A DNA stretch of 25,379 nucleotides, from positions 1 through 25,379 of the forward strand of contig CAYRPO010000005.1 of NCBI GenBank assembly GCA_964426305.1, in the 5' to 3' direction. The notes beneath the pieces are model-generated. The model did not search any database and was not told the origin of the DNA. It saw nothing but the letters and a program-made list of their open reading frames with translations. The position numbers were made by a program, and so were the translations under genes. Within the stretch, counting starts at the first letter, position 1. Every line of letters begins with the position of its first letter. The stretch comes from CAYRPO01 sp964426305 (GTDB taxonomy: Bacteria > Patescibacteriota > Saccharimonadia > Saccharimonadales > CAIOMD01). Shown here in pieces: positions 1 to 7,132 of the stretch.

Positions 1-1217
1 CCGCGTACTTGTTCCCATACTTCTTCGAGTGCCCGATCAAACTTGAAGTCTGTCATGGCCTGTGTAAATTCGTGAGTATCATGCTCAGCAGGAGGAATGT
101 CGCCTATGATGTTGTCTTGGTATTTGGCAACCATAGCAGCGACACGGCTCACCGCATTACCAAGCTCGTTGGCAAGTTCCGAATTGTAGACTGCCTCGAA
201 GCGCTCCCATGTAAAGTCGCCATCGCCATGGCTGGGAATGTGTCGCAGAAAATAGTAGCGAAAGGCGTCTACGCCATACCGCTCAATAATGTCATGTGGG
301 GCAACAACATTGCCCAGACTTTTACTCATCTTTTTGCCGTCGACATTAACAAAGCCATGGACATACAACGACTGCGGCAGCGGCAAACCAAGTGCGAGTA
401 ATATGCCCGGCCAAATTGCCGCATGAAAACGGATGATGTCCTTGCCAATTACCTGGACGTTCGCTGGCCAAAAGGTTTTAAAGTCTTCGTGCTCTGGGTA
501 GCCAAGTACAGTGATGTAGTTCAAAAGCGCCTCGAACCAAACATACATGACTTGGTTCTTGTCACCAGGCACTGCAACGCCCCACGACAGTTTGTCGACT
601 GGTCGCGAAATACTGATGTCTTCGAGACCACCTTCTATAACCTTTAGAATTTCATGCTTACGAGTCGCTGGTACAACACGAAACGTACCGTCTTCAATGC
701 TGGCTTTGATGCGGCTCGTGAATTGGCTGAGAGCAAAAAAGTAGTTCTCTTCCTCTAGTTTGGTGTACGGTCGATTATGAATCGGGCATGAGCCACCATT
801 GTCAGCGGCCACCGTTTCGGTGACAAACTCTTCGCACCCAACACAATACAGACCAACATATTTATTTTTATAAATGTACTTTTCGAGATTTTTCCAAATG
901 ATCTGTGATCGCTCTTCGTGCGCAATGTCAGTCGTACGCACAAAACGATCATTGCTAATCTTGAGTTCTTTCAGTAGCGTCAAAAATGTTTGCGCATTCG
1001 CCTCGGCAAAAGCCTTTGGTTCTACACCAGCCTCGGCGGCCTTCTCGGCGATTTTGCTGCCATGCTCGTCGGTACCAGTACTCAACAAGACGGTTACTCC
1101 GTGTTGACGATGATAGCGCGCCAAGACGTCGGCATAGACAAACTCCATAGCATGCCCAAGGTGGGGCACTGCGTTGACATATGGAATCGATGTTGTGATA
1201 TAAAATGTTTTGCTCAT
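1..1217 (-). CDS. metG: Methionyl-tRNA synthetase, C-terminus cut by window edge
   Basis: Charges tRNA-Met with methionine in the cytoplasm (class I aminoacyl-tRNA synthetase). Reading the minus strand from the ATG at 1217-1215 gives about 405 residues without a stop up to the window edge. The start is MSKTFYITTSIPYVNAVPHL; the HIGH-type ATP motif appears as HLGH at residues 19-22 and the KMSKS loop is exact at residues 296-300. A CxxC-like element (YCVGCEEF) and TGTDEHG also fit the MetG knuckle and active-site regions. The anticodon-binding domain is only begun. The start is supported by a -10-like TACAAT at 1225-1230, seven bases before the ATG, and no Shine-Dalgarno, so the mRNA may be leaderless. 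Identity is very sure; what lies beyond the window is unknown. Confidence 0.97.
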   Translation of the reverse strand, partial: MSKTFYITTSIPYVNAVPHLGHAMEFVYADVLARYHRQHGVTVLLSTGTDEHGSKIAEKAAEAGVEPKAFAEANAQTFLTLLKELKISNDRFVRTTDIAHEERSQIIWKNLEKYIYKNKYVGLYCVGCEEFVTETVAADNGGSCPIHNRPYTKLEEENYFFALSQFTSRIKASIEDGTFRVVPATRKHEILKVIEGGLEDISISRPVDKLSWGVAVPGDKNQVMYVWFEALLNYITVLGYPEHEDFKTFWPANVQVIGKDIIRFHAAIWPGILLALGLPLPQSLYVHGFVNVDGKKMSKSLGNVVAPHDIIERYGVDAFRYYFLRHIPSHGDGDFTWERFEAVYNSELANELGNAVSRVAAMVAKYQDNIIGDIPPAEHDTHEFTQAMTDFKFDRALEEVWEQVR

Positions 1218-1242
1218 TACTTCTATTGTAACAGATGAGACA

Positions 1243-1404
1243 CTATACAGAAGAGAGGTGCCACAACCCACAATGTCGGCACCGATAGCTTTTTAGCACT
1301 GTTCCGTGTTGATGCTTCGCAACTAATGCGGCAGTATCGGCTTGCTTCTTGGTGTCAAAAGCTAGTTTTTGGGCACAGGGTACAATCAGTTCCTCGTCGT
1401 TCAT
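1243..1404 (-). CDS. Small zinc-ribbon-like protein (53 aa), coupled to trehalase
   Basis: A 53-residue protein beginning MNDEELIVPCAQKLAFDTKK and ending RCRHCGLWHLSSV, stop TAG at 1245-1243. C10 plus the C42xxC45 pair and H49 form a plausible single zinc site. The pattern C...KL.F.(T/S)KK.A ... Y.C..CG.WHL.S is, from memory, that of small phage and actinobacterial zinc-ribbon proteins of unknown role. Its ATG (1404-1402) overlaps the TGA stop (1403-1401) of the trehalase gene as ATGA, which indicates translational coupling. The reading frame is intact and the motif spacing sensible, so I take it as a real gene although it is short. No specific function can be given; a nucleic-acid or protein-binding role is a guess. 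Confidence 0.75.
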   Translation of the reverse strand: MNDEELIVPCAQKLAFDTKKQADTAALVAKHQHGTVLKSYRCRHCGLWHLSSV

Positions 1405-2627
1405 ACGTATGTATCAACTAGTTGCACAAACACGCCATTGGTCCAGCCAAAGCCCGTTTGGCTTGGATACACTCCTTCTACTGGATGCTTGTGCGGCTTT
1501 ACGACGTTATACTTCTCGAGGAATTCATGATGACGATTGAACCAATCGTTGTTTGTCTTCAGCCACTTTAGAGCAATGCGCCGAGCATCATCACTGTAAC
1601 CATAGCGTTCTAAGCCCTCGATAACAATATAGTGCAGTGGCGCCCAACCGTTCGGGTATGCCCATTGGGTGGCGACTGACCCAAACAAACTCATATCGAG
1701 CAATGGCCGAGCAGTCGTACTCAGCCCGCCAACATGTTCAAGTTTCGACAGATTCGCAACGAGACGTTGTGCCTGCTCCTCGCTGGCAAGGCCTGCCCAC
1801 ATAGCAAAATACGCCGCAAGCGACCATACGGTACCACGAGTCTTTTTGTTGAAGTTATAGTCAAAATAAAAGCCTTTTGTACCGCTCCATAGCTTCGAAT
1901 CAATCTTTGATCGACGCTCGGTAGCGGTATCGCGCCATTTTTTCTCTGTTTTTTTGTCGCCAACCAGTGCAGCAGTTTTTGCAAAGTCGATTTCATATTT
2001 AAACAGCAAGCTATTGAGGTCGATCGGCCAAAAATCTAAACATTTACGGTCAAAGCGCGTGGTCATATCCCAGCCACTCTCGGCTTCGGCCAGATCGTGC
2101 AAACTATTGATGTCGTAGTATCGGTTCAAACCCTGTTCGTAGTGCCAGTTTGGGTGCTGTTTGCTCATCCATACATCACGATATTCGATCTCGGCTTCGG
2201 CCATGTGCTGAGACAACCATTCCACTGACTTGTCGTATGTCCTGTATATATGCCAGATGTAGCTGGTGAGCACGGGTGGTTGCGAACGACTCGTAAAGTA
2301 CATGCGGCTGGCATTTGGGATCATGCCAAAACGACGCCGCAAATGCAGTAAGTTTTCGAGCATGCCTTCTGCAAGGCTTTGGTGCTCAGGACTTTTGAGA
2401 CCCAAAACCGTAAAAAAACTATCCCAGTAATACTGCTCTTCGAACTGGAAGCTGGCATTTGGGTCGGCGGCAGGCACGACATACGGATGCGGCAGCCCAA
2501 TGAGTGTTCCGCGATCTTCCGGCGTTGTGCGTATCAGCCCTTTCCAGTGCGCTGCTATGAAGTCAAGCGCTGGCTGGACGTCCTGCTTGGTAAGACGCGG
2601 GGACTGCATGCGTGGTGATCGAATCAT
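1401..2627 (-). CDS. GH37 alpha,alpha-trehalase, short cytosolic form
   Basis: Predicted to hydrolyse trehalose to two glucose molecules. Family GH37 is recognised from signature 1 (FQFEEQYYWDSFF, residues 60-72, compare PGGRFxExYYWDxY) and signature 2 (QWAYPNGWAP, 321-330), plus the C-terminal GFGWTNGV (392-399). D187 in ESGWDMTTRF is the expected general acid and E371 in EKYNV the likely base by comparison with E. coli Tre37A (assignment from memory). The glycine-rich GGGGEY loop before the last motif is replaced by HPVEGVYPSQ, so the lid differs. At 408 residues it is well below the roughly 550 of the E. coli enzymes, and no signal peptide is seen, so it should act in the cytoplasm. TTGCGC-17-TAGTAT ends six bases before the ATG, suggesting a leaderless transcript. 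Maltose-phosphorylase-like (alpha/alpha)6 families are less likely. Confidence 0.9.
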   Translation of the reverse strand: MIRSPRMQSPRLTKQDVQPALDFIAAHWKGLIRTTPEDRGTLIGLPHPYVVPAADPNASFQFEEQYYWDSFFTVLGLKSPEHQSLAEGMLENLLHLRRRFGMIPNASRMYFTSRSQPPVLTSYIWHIYRTYDKSVEWLSQHMAEAEIEYRDVWMSKQHPNWHYEQGLNRYYDINSLHDLAEAESGWDMTTRFDRKCLDFWPIDLNSLLFKYEIDFAKTAALVGDKKTEKKWRDTATERRSKIDSKLWSGTKGFYFDYNFNKKTRGTVWSLAAYFAMWAGLASEEQAQRLVANLSKLEHVGGLSTTARPLLDMSLFGSVATQWAYPNGWAPLHYIVIEGLERYGYSDDARRIALKWLKTNNDWFNRHHEFLEKYNVVKPHKHPVEGVYPSQTGFGWTNGVFVQLVDTYV

Positions 2628-2633
2628 GACACC

Positions 2634-2662
2634 ATACTACGAGTCCAGGCGGTGTTGCGCAA
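2634..2662 (-). promoter_or_regulatory. Promoter of the trehalase operon, leaderless layout
   Basis: On the minus strand TTGCGC (2662-2657) is followed after 17 bases by TAGTAT (2639-2634), then GGTGTC and the trehalase ATG at 2627. A transcript starting the usual seven or so bases after the -10 would begin at the start codon itself. No Shine-Dalgarno is present. Confidence 0.5.
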
Positions 2663-2688
2663 GCCACGGAATATAGCGGGAACTTTCA

Positions 2689-3279
2689 CTAGATCCGTAC
2701 TTGTACCGCCGCAAGTGCTTTGGTCGCAAGCGGCAAGTCGCTCGCCGCCTTGCACGATCGCTGCACCTTTACTACATAGCCGTCTCGCACCAAGTAGCCG
2801 TAACTCTGTCGAAGCGTGTCAGTCCCAGACAGGTCAAAAACAAGAGCTTTGACCGACTGCGCGCCTTGATTTGTTTGTAGTGATACGGTTTCGATGGGCA
2901 CATCTGTCGATGTATAGCCCTTTTCGGCCATTGCCTTTTGTAGCACTTCTTTTTGAACTTGCAAGTATTCTGTTGCGTCGGTGACCTTCACGACTGTGTC
3001 AGGAATTTTATTGACCGATACAAAACAGGCCTGGTCTTTGCCTTTTACCAGCGCGACATTTTGGCCATCATTGCCTGTAACCGACCAGTCCTGTGGCAAC
3101 TTTGATGCGTCAACAGTAATGACCTTGGTGTCTTCGGCGATTGCCGGTGCCTGAACATCATTGGTGCTTGCGTTTTTTACCAGTAGACCAGCCGCAACCG
3201 TAACGATTACGATTGCAATGCCGATACCAACCCACAACCACAGTTTGCTCGTTGTATGCTTTTTCGTTTCAGTCTGCAC
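2689..3279 (-). CDS. Signal-anchored extracytoplasmic protein, unknown family
   Basis: 196 residues starting at GTG (3279-3277). A short basic and polar head (QTETKKHTTSK) precedes one strong hydrophobic segment at about residues 13-36 (LWLWVGIGIAIVIVTVAAGL), so the protein is N-in with the rest outside the membrane. The remainder is a soluble domain with two well-separated cysteines (in QACFVSV and in QRSCKAA) that could form a disulfide. It resembles PsbP/MOG1- or DUF-type small surface domains in layout, but I do not recognise the family. The GTG start is backed by a Shine-Dalgarno-like AAGGGGAA about six to nine bases upstream and a -10-like TATACT further upstream (3301-3306). It sits between the trehalase and a phosphatase on the same strand with its own promoter-like sequence. 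Confidence 0.75.
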   Translation of the reverse strand: MQTETKKHTTSKLWLWVGIGIAIVIVTVAAGLLVKNASTNDVQAPAIAEDTKVITVDASKLPQDWSVTGNDGQNVALVKGKDQACFVSVNKIPDTVVKVTDATEYLQVQKEVLQKAMAEKGYTSTDVPIETVSLQTNQGAQSVKALVFDLSGTDTLRQSYGYLVRDGYVVKVQRSCKAASDLPLATKALAAVQVRI

Positions 3280-3339
3280 GACTTATTCCCCTTATGCCTC
3301 TAGTATACGCAAAAAAATCAATATCGTCGCCTGCTGTTG

Positions 3340-4152
3340 TCATTTTACGGCATCTAGCAGGGGCTGATGTGCTTCGATCAATTCGCGCAAGTCAGCATCG
3401 CTGTATTTTTTGCGCTCAATTTTATGCCACTGCCCGCCGTACCACGAGCGGTGCTTGTCCCACGGACAAATCGCCCGCATCCAATCGAGACGATCGCCAA
3501 TTTTACCTGTTTGCGGATCACGCCTCGAGTAATGAAACACCATGGTATTTGCGATCTTGTAGTCCGGATCATCATCTTGCTGCATCCAGACTTCTGGCGT
3601 CAGCCGCTCCAGAACAAATCGGGCAGCACCCATCATCTCACCATGCGTTACTGCAATGACTGTCTTGCCTTCTTGCTCCCTATGCAGCGTGTCCAGAATG
3701 TCTTCGAACCGCAACCGTACCCCTGTTGCAAGCGATTCGCCGCCCGGTGGACACCAGTACCATTTAGCCTGATTAAATATACGTACCGATCGAGGCATAT
3801 GCGCTTCTCGGTCTCTGTCGTTCATAAAGCCATATTCACCCCAATCGCGCTCACGCCAACGATCGTCTATACTCCAGACGCCGTTAAGCTTTAGACAACT
3901 TGCTGTTTCGAGCGTGCGCGTCAATGCCGACACGTAGTATGTGTCAAAACCGCCCGGGAATTCGCTGCGCAAAAGCGCACCAGCAACATCTGCCTGCTCG
4001 CGCCCCAAGCTAGACAAACGCATACGACTGTCATGTCGGTCCAGAAAACCCTCTGGGGCCACAGCAGTTGGGTCATCTTTAAATGCTCGTTGCACAATAT
4101 TTGCCTCTGATTCTCCGTGACGCACCATAACCAAATCAAGTGGCATAGCCAT
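3340..4152 (-). CDS. Histidine phosphatase superfamily protein
   Basis: A branch-1 histidine phosphatase (phosphoglycerate-mutase-like fold) of 270 residues. The phosphate pocket is complete: RHGE at 11-14 with H12 as the phospho-acceptor, R79 in ALTRTLETA, E101 in RWRERDWGEYG as acid/base, and the second histidine H170 in VTHGEMMGA. A C-terminal extension of about 90 residues rich in W, D and K (IGDRLDWMRAICPWDKHRSW) goes beyond the minimal fold and is not a known cofactor-dependent PGM feature, so the substrate is open; mutase activity is not implied, since a true PGM domain exists elsewhere in this window. An AGAAGGAG Shine-Dalgarno nine bases before the ATG supports this start. Divergent from the DUF4396 gene. 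Confidence 0.88.
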   Translation of the reverse strand: MAMPLDLVMVRHGESEANIVQRAFKDDPTAVAPEGFLDRHDSRMRLSSLGREQADVAGALLRSEFPGGFDTYYVSALTRTLETASCLKLNGVWSIDDRWRERDWGEYGFMNDRDREAHMPRSVRIFNQAKWYWCPPGGESLATGVRLRFEDILDTLHREQEGKTVIAVTHGEMMGAARFVLERLTPEVWMQQDDDPDYKIANTMVFHYSRRDPQTGKIGDRLDWMRAICPWDKHRSWYGGQWHKIERKKYSDADLRELIEAHQPLLDAVK

Positions 4153-4230
4153 GTTTGTATACTCCTTCTGCCCTAGTATGCGCTACCCTTTTATGCCTAT
4201 GCAATACGTTTTGTGGGCATAGTCCGTATA

Positions 4231-4236
4231 TACTAT
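4231..4236 (+). promoter_or_regulatory. -10 element directly before the DUF4396 start
   Basis: TACTAT (overlapping TATACT at 4229-4234) ends five bases before the ATG at 4242. No Shine-Dalgarno lies between, and the -35 is weak. The same block (CTATGAATGTATG) precedes the next gene, at 4780. Confidence 0.4.
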
Positions 4237-4241
4237 GATGT

Positions 4242-4730
4242 ATGAACGACCACGAACATATACACCACGACCACGGTTCGCAGCCTTCGTTGCGAAAAAC
4301 GGCATTCAGCGCAACGCTCCACTGCCTGACTGGCTGCGCCATTGGTGAAGTTTTGGGCATGATCATATCTACTGCTCTTGCATGGCCGGCACTGCCAAGC
4401 GTTATATTGTCGGTACTGTTAGCGTTTCTGTTTGGCTATTCGCTGAGTATACTGCCACTGCTAAGGCATGGCCTTAGCCTGAGACAAGCGCTACGACTTG
4501 CACTGGCGGCCGACACGGCATCGATCGCCACGATGGAGCTAACAGACAACCTGTTTATATTGCTTGTACCTGGCGCAATCCACGCCGGACTAGACACCTG
4601 GCTCTTCTGGGGTAGCCTCATTCTGTCACTCGTTGCGGCATTTGCCGTGGCGTATCCGCTAAACTTGTACATGATCTCGCGCGGCAAAGGCCATGCCGTC
4701 GTACATAAGTACCACGCCCACCGACAGTAA
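4242..4730 (+). CDS. DUF4396 family integral membrane protein
   Basis: 162 residues with a histidine-rich cytosolic head (MNDHEHIHHDHG) and four hydrophobic stretches at roughly 28-48, 52-72, 85-113 and 119-145. The signature HCLTGCAIGEVLGM (about residues 27-40) and MELTDNLFILLVPGA match, from memory, DUF4396, a family of small membrane proteins often found near copper or heavy-metal genes or fused to cupredoxin-like parts. The His-rich N-terminus, a C-terminal HAVVHKYHAHRQ and a conserved His/Cys pair in the first helix suggest metal binding, but no metal transporter or cupredoxin partner is seen here. It is followed by the Nudix-like gene on the same strand, 58 bases downstream, which has its own -10-like sequence. 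Confidence 0.8.
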   Translation: MNDHEHIHHDHGSQPSLRKTAFSATLHCLTGCAIGEVLGMIISTALAWPALPSVILSVLLAFLFGYSLSILPLLRHGLSLRQALRLALAADTASIATMELTDNLFILLVPGAIHAGLDTWLFWGSLILSLVAAFAVAYPLNLYMISRGKGHAVVHKYHAHRQ

Positions 4731-4776
4731 ATAGTCAGAAATTCTACCTATCATAGTAGTTAGGGTACATTACTGG

Positions 4777-4782
4777 TACTAT
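4777..4782 (+). promoter_or_regulatory. -10 element directly before the Nudix-like start
   Basis: TACTAT followed by GAATGT and the ATG at 4789. Six bases separate the hexamer from the start codon and there is no Shine-Dalgarno, so a leaderless transcript is predicted. No convincing -35. Confidence 0.4.
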
Positions 4783-4788
4783 GAATGT

Positions 4789-5274
4789 ATGAGCAAGCAA
4801 ACCAAATATGTTGTAGCGGTCGTCTTGAAAAATGCGCAAAACCCCAACGAATTTCTGATAGTCAAGAGACCAGATGATGACCCTGACCTGGGAGGCCATT
4901 GGGGCTTTCCTGCTGCTTCGATGAAACCAGGTGAGTTGCCTGAAGAAGCTGCCGAAAGAATTTGTCGCGAAAAACTAAACTGTGATGCAAAAGCTACGCG
5001 CTTTTTGGGCATTATGTTCCAAAAAAGAAACAGCTATGACATGTTCTTGATGGACGTAGATATGTTGCTGTCGGCACATACACAACCGGATGTGTATGCC
5101 GCCAAAACTGAGCATACGGCTTATGCGGACCAAAAGTGGACCACTGACCCTGAAGACCTAAGAGCGTCAGCAAATGGCGGTTCGTGCTGTAGTAGTATAT
5201 TTCTTACTGACAGGGGCTTGCTAGACAAGGAAGACTGGATTGCTTCACTTGAAGGATCGGATACAGTAGGCTAA
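4789..5274 (+). CDS. Nudix-fold protein with degenerate Nudix box
   Basis: 161 residues with the N-terminal pattern of a Nudix domain: strand YVVAVVLKNAQNPNEFLIVKR, then GHWGFPAASMKPGE and a helix. Aligned with GX5EX7REUXEEXGU, the box at about residues 43-65 reads A-SMKPG-E-LPEEAAE-R-I-C-R-E-K-L-N-C. The first Gly is Ala, the Glu of RE is Ile, the last catalytic Glu is Lys and the final Gly is Asn. Only one of the usual metal-binding glutamates remains in the RExxEE core. The protein is therefore probably a weak or non-hydrolytic Nudix relative, perhaps comparable to the MRPL46-type or binding-only members. It ends in DTVG before the bidirectional terminator shared with the tmRNA gene. Identity of fold is fairly sure; activity is doubtful. 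Confidence 0.78.
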   Translation: MSKQTKYVVAVVLKNAQNPNEFLIVKRPDDDPDLGGHWGFPAASMKPGELPEEAAERICREKLNCDAKATRFLGIMFQKRNSYDMFLMDVDMLLSAHTQPDVYAAKTEHTAYADQKWTTDPEDLRASANGGSCCSSIFLTDRGLLDKEDWIASLEGSDTVG

Positions 5275-5303
5275 AAACTCGACCCTCGTGCCGTAGGATT
5301 GTG

Positions 5304-5340
5304 AAAAAATAATAAAAATGACCCCAACGGGGCCAGTTTT
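5304..5340 (-). terminator. Rho-independent terminator of ssrA, probably bidirectional
   Basis: GC-rich hairpin GACCCC-AAC-GGGGCC (5320-5334). On the minus strand it is followed by ATTTTTATTATTTTTT, a good U-tract for the tmRNA; on the plus strand only AGTTTT follows, which could still stop the Nudix-like transcript. It lies between the two converging genes. Confidence 0.8.
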
Positions 5341-5347
5341 ACGAATA

Positions 5348-5739
5348 TGGTGGAGCTGCCGGAGTTCTGCCCTCCGGGTCCGTCGAAACAATAATCTAGT
5401 CGTCTACAGGTGTAGTCTGTTTGAGGGTCTTAGTGTACGTGCGGCGAAACAAACAAAATGCACCTACAAGCAGTTTGGTAGTCTTAACGACGTAGCTCAA
5501 ACGGCACTACGACGGGCAATCAGATGAAAATAAGACTACTCCTGGCTATCTGATATCACAAAGAGTAATCGCTACCAATAAATTAGGCAGCAAAGGCAAG
5601 CTGACGACTAGCAATTGCGTTGTCGATCATCTTACCAAAAGCAGAAGTTTTTGCATCTACTTGGATGTGTCCTATAACGCTGGACCAGCGACCTGCGGAT
5701 ATAGACTATTAACGTTCAACGTCGAGCTTAATCAGCCCC
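5348..5739 (-). ncRNA. ssrA: tmRNA (transfer-messenger RNA)
   Basis: Rescues stalled ribosomes by acting first as tRNA-Ala and then as mRNA for a degradation tag. The 5' end GGGGCTGATTAAGCTCGACG (from 5739) matches the tmRNA consensus, and the 3' end CAGCTCC-A-CCA (5358-5348) encodes CCA and closes a seven-pair acceptor stem with the G3-U70 wobble that marks alanine identity. An internal tag frame (5654-5583) begins at a GCA resume codon preceded by TAGAT and ends LAFAA-TAA. Length is 392 bases as a one-piece molecule. Odd: the T arm (5377-5359) has the stem CCGGAG/CTCCGG with loop GGCAGAA instead of TTCRANY. Promoter TATAAT lies at 5840-5835, giving a leader of about 90 bases to be removed by RNase P. 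Confidence 0.95.
5583..5654 (-). other. tmRNA-encoded proteolysis tag reading frame
   Basis: From the GCA resume codon (5654-5652), 23 codons run in frame to TAA (5585-5583). The tag starts AKTSAFGKMIDNA and ends IASRQLAFAA. The hydrophobic C-terminal LAFAA resembles the LAA end recognised by ClpXP and related proteases. The tag is about twice as long as the E. coli one (11 residues including the tRNA alanine). Seen directly in the sequence; recognition by proteases is inferred. Confidence 0.85.
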
Positions 5740-5834
5740 ATATGCTATGTCGCATGAACAATTGCTTGCTGTACGAGCATAGGTATGGCCACTTTTCAGG
5801 TGGCGCAGGCATCACTAAAGACACCTTGGTTTGT

Positions 5835-5840
5835 ATTATA
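5835..5840 (-). promoter_or_regulatory. -10 element of the tmRNA gene
   Basis: Perfect TATAAT on the minus strand (5840-5835), directly after the stop of the upstream hypothetical gene. The best -35 (GGATAA-like) is weak. Transcription would begin near 5828, and the leader holds a small hairpin (GCCAC/GTGGC, about 5788-5805). Confidence 0.6.
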
Positions 5841-5849
5841 CCATAAATA

Positions 5850-6323
5850 CTATTGCTTATCCAGCTCGTCGTTCACGGACCAGACAAGCAAGTCTTGCAG
5901 AGTAATGTGTGCGTTTTCGGTTAAATATGCGCCAAATTGTGCGATTCGCTGCATATCATGTTCTGACAGACGCGCCGCCGGAAACATATCTGGCAACGTT
6001 AAGTGCGGCTGCAGGTCGAGCATCTGTACGGCACAGGCTATGACGCCAATGTCACCTGGTAATACAGGGGTGTCGTACATCTGATAGGGTACACCAGCAG
6101 CTTCCATGTCCGTGCGTAATTCGGGGTCTACCGGCAGTTCGCTCCGTTGGTTGCACTCCCCACGGTAAAAAACTACGCAGGTATGCTGCGATCCAACAAG
6201 ACGCAGCTGGTATGGCCGCATGTTTAACCATGCTCCGCATGAGTCGTCTTGGCATTGAACAGTTATATGAGTTTTTAGGTGACGACGCTCGGGATGCTCG
6301 CCACCTTCTGGATTGTCGTGCAT
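5850..6323 (-). CDS. Hypothetical protein with paired cysteines
   Basis: 157 residues, family not recognised. The first half is strand-rich and contains four cysteines arranged as CQDDSC (about 24-29) and HTCVVFYRGEC (about 47-57), spaced like a small zinc-binding domain. The second half (LPGDIGVIACAVQMLDL ... LSEHDMQRIAQFGAYL) appears helical and could be a small binding domain. No signal peptide and no membrane segment, so it should be cytosolic. It lies between rsmA/ksgA and the tmRNA gene on the same strand, 70 bases after rsmA/ksgA. The ATG at 6323 has no clear Shine-Dalgarno. Coding is supported by an intact frame on the dominant strand and by the absence of a better frame. Confidence 0.65.
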   Translation of the reverse strand: MHDNPEGGEHPERRHLKTHITVQCQDDSCGAWLNMRPYQLRLVGSQHTCVVFYRGECNQRSELPVDPELRTDMEAAGVPYQMYDTPVLPGDIGVIACAVQMLDLQPHLTLPDMFPAARLSEHDMQRIAQFGAYLTENAHITLQDLLVWSVNDELDKQ

Positions 6324-6393
6324 GACTTTGTTTTAAATCACCACCGTTATATGCACTTTATACCATATTTGTGTGCATTTACGCAAATATCGG

Positions 6394-7032
6394 CTATTTT
6401 CGTAACAAGACCCACGATTGAGCGAGTGACACCCATTGAGCCAGTGTTAGCTCTTGAGCACGAGCCTCGGCAGAGATTCCAGCGCTCTGTAATAACGCGT
6501 CGGCCTGCCCTTTTTCGATTCGAAGGCCGCCGCTCAGGCTGCTGCGTAGTTTTTTGCGCCGCTCACTAAAACCAGCTTTCACGACTTGGAAAAAATCTGC
6601 CTGAAACTCTGGTGCTATGAGTGGCTGTGCCCTGCGGTGCAATACAAGCACCTGCGAGTCGACTTTGGGGGGTGGCGTAAACAATTGTGCTGGAACTACA
6701 AGCCCAAGCGAGCAGTCGTATTGCATCTGTACAGCAACGCTCAGCAACGACATATGGCCAGGACCCGCGCAGACGCGTTCGGCAACTTCTTTTTGCACCA
6801 GCAAGCTGGCAGCAATGGGCATATTTGGCGTCTCGGTCAGCTGCCGTAGCAAGTGAGATGTTAAGTAATATGGTATGTTTGCCACAATTTTGTAGTCCGC
6901 TGGCAGCAGATCAAAACGATACGTCAAAATGTCGTGTTCTTCGACCGATAGTTTTACTGGCCTACCAAGTCGACTGGCAAGATTCGCAGCCAAAATGGTG
7001 TCGTATTCAACAGCACGCACAGTTGCGCCCCG
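6394..7032 (-). CDS. rsmA: 16S rRNA dimethyladenosine transferase, N-terminus lost in gap
   Basis: RsmA (KsgA) dimethylates two adjacent adenines in the 3' hairpin of 16S rRNA during 30S maturation. The C-terminal 212 residues are present. They begin RGATVRAVEYD, the acidic SAM-binding strand, and contain the catalytic motif NIPYYLTSHLLRQL and the rRNA-methylase signature FTPPPKVDSQV, followed by the helical C-terminal domain (KAGFSERRKKLRSSL). The glycine-rich SAM motif I and roughly 60-70 N-terminal residues fall in or beyond the run of N. The reading frame appears continuous with the upstream protein only because the 100 N happen to keep frame. Neighbour order with the G5 protein matches yabE-(rnmV)-ksgA and rpfB-ksgA clusters. 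Confidence 0.93.
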   Translation of the reverse strand, partial: RGATVRAVEYDTILAANLASRLGRPVKLSVEEHDILTYRFDLLPADYKIVANIPYYLTSHLLRQLTETPNMPIAASLLVQKEVAERVCAGPGHMSLLSVAVQMQYDCSLGLVVPAQLFTPPPKVDSQVLVLHRRAQPLIAPEFQADFFQVVKAGFSERRKKLRSSLSGGLRIEKGQADALLQSAGISAEARAQELTLAQWVSLAQSWVLLRK

Positions 7033-7132
7033 NNNNNNNNNNNNNNNNNNNNNNNNNNNNNNNNNNNNNNNNNNNNNNNNNNNNNNNNNNNNNNNNNNNN
7101 NNNNNNNNNNNNNNNNNNNNNNNNNNNNNNNN
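7033..7132. other. Assembly gap (100 N)
   Basis: Exactly 100 ambiguous bases, the conventional filler for a scaffold join of unknown length. The 3' end of the G5-protein gene and the 5' end of rsmA are missing here; a small gene such as rnmV could also be hidden. Confidence 0.99.

Noticed and set aside
5661..6084. Plus-strand short frames over the tmRNA and the hypothetical gene
   Set aside because: They run antisense across the tmRNA 5' domain and the 157-residue gene and show no signal of their own.
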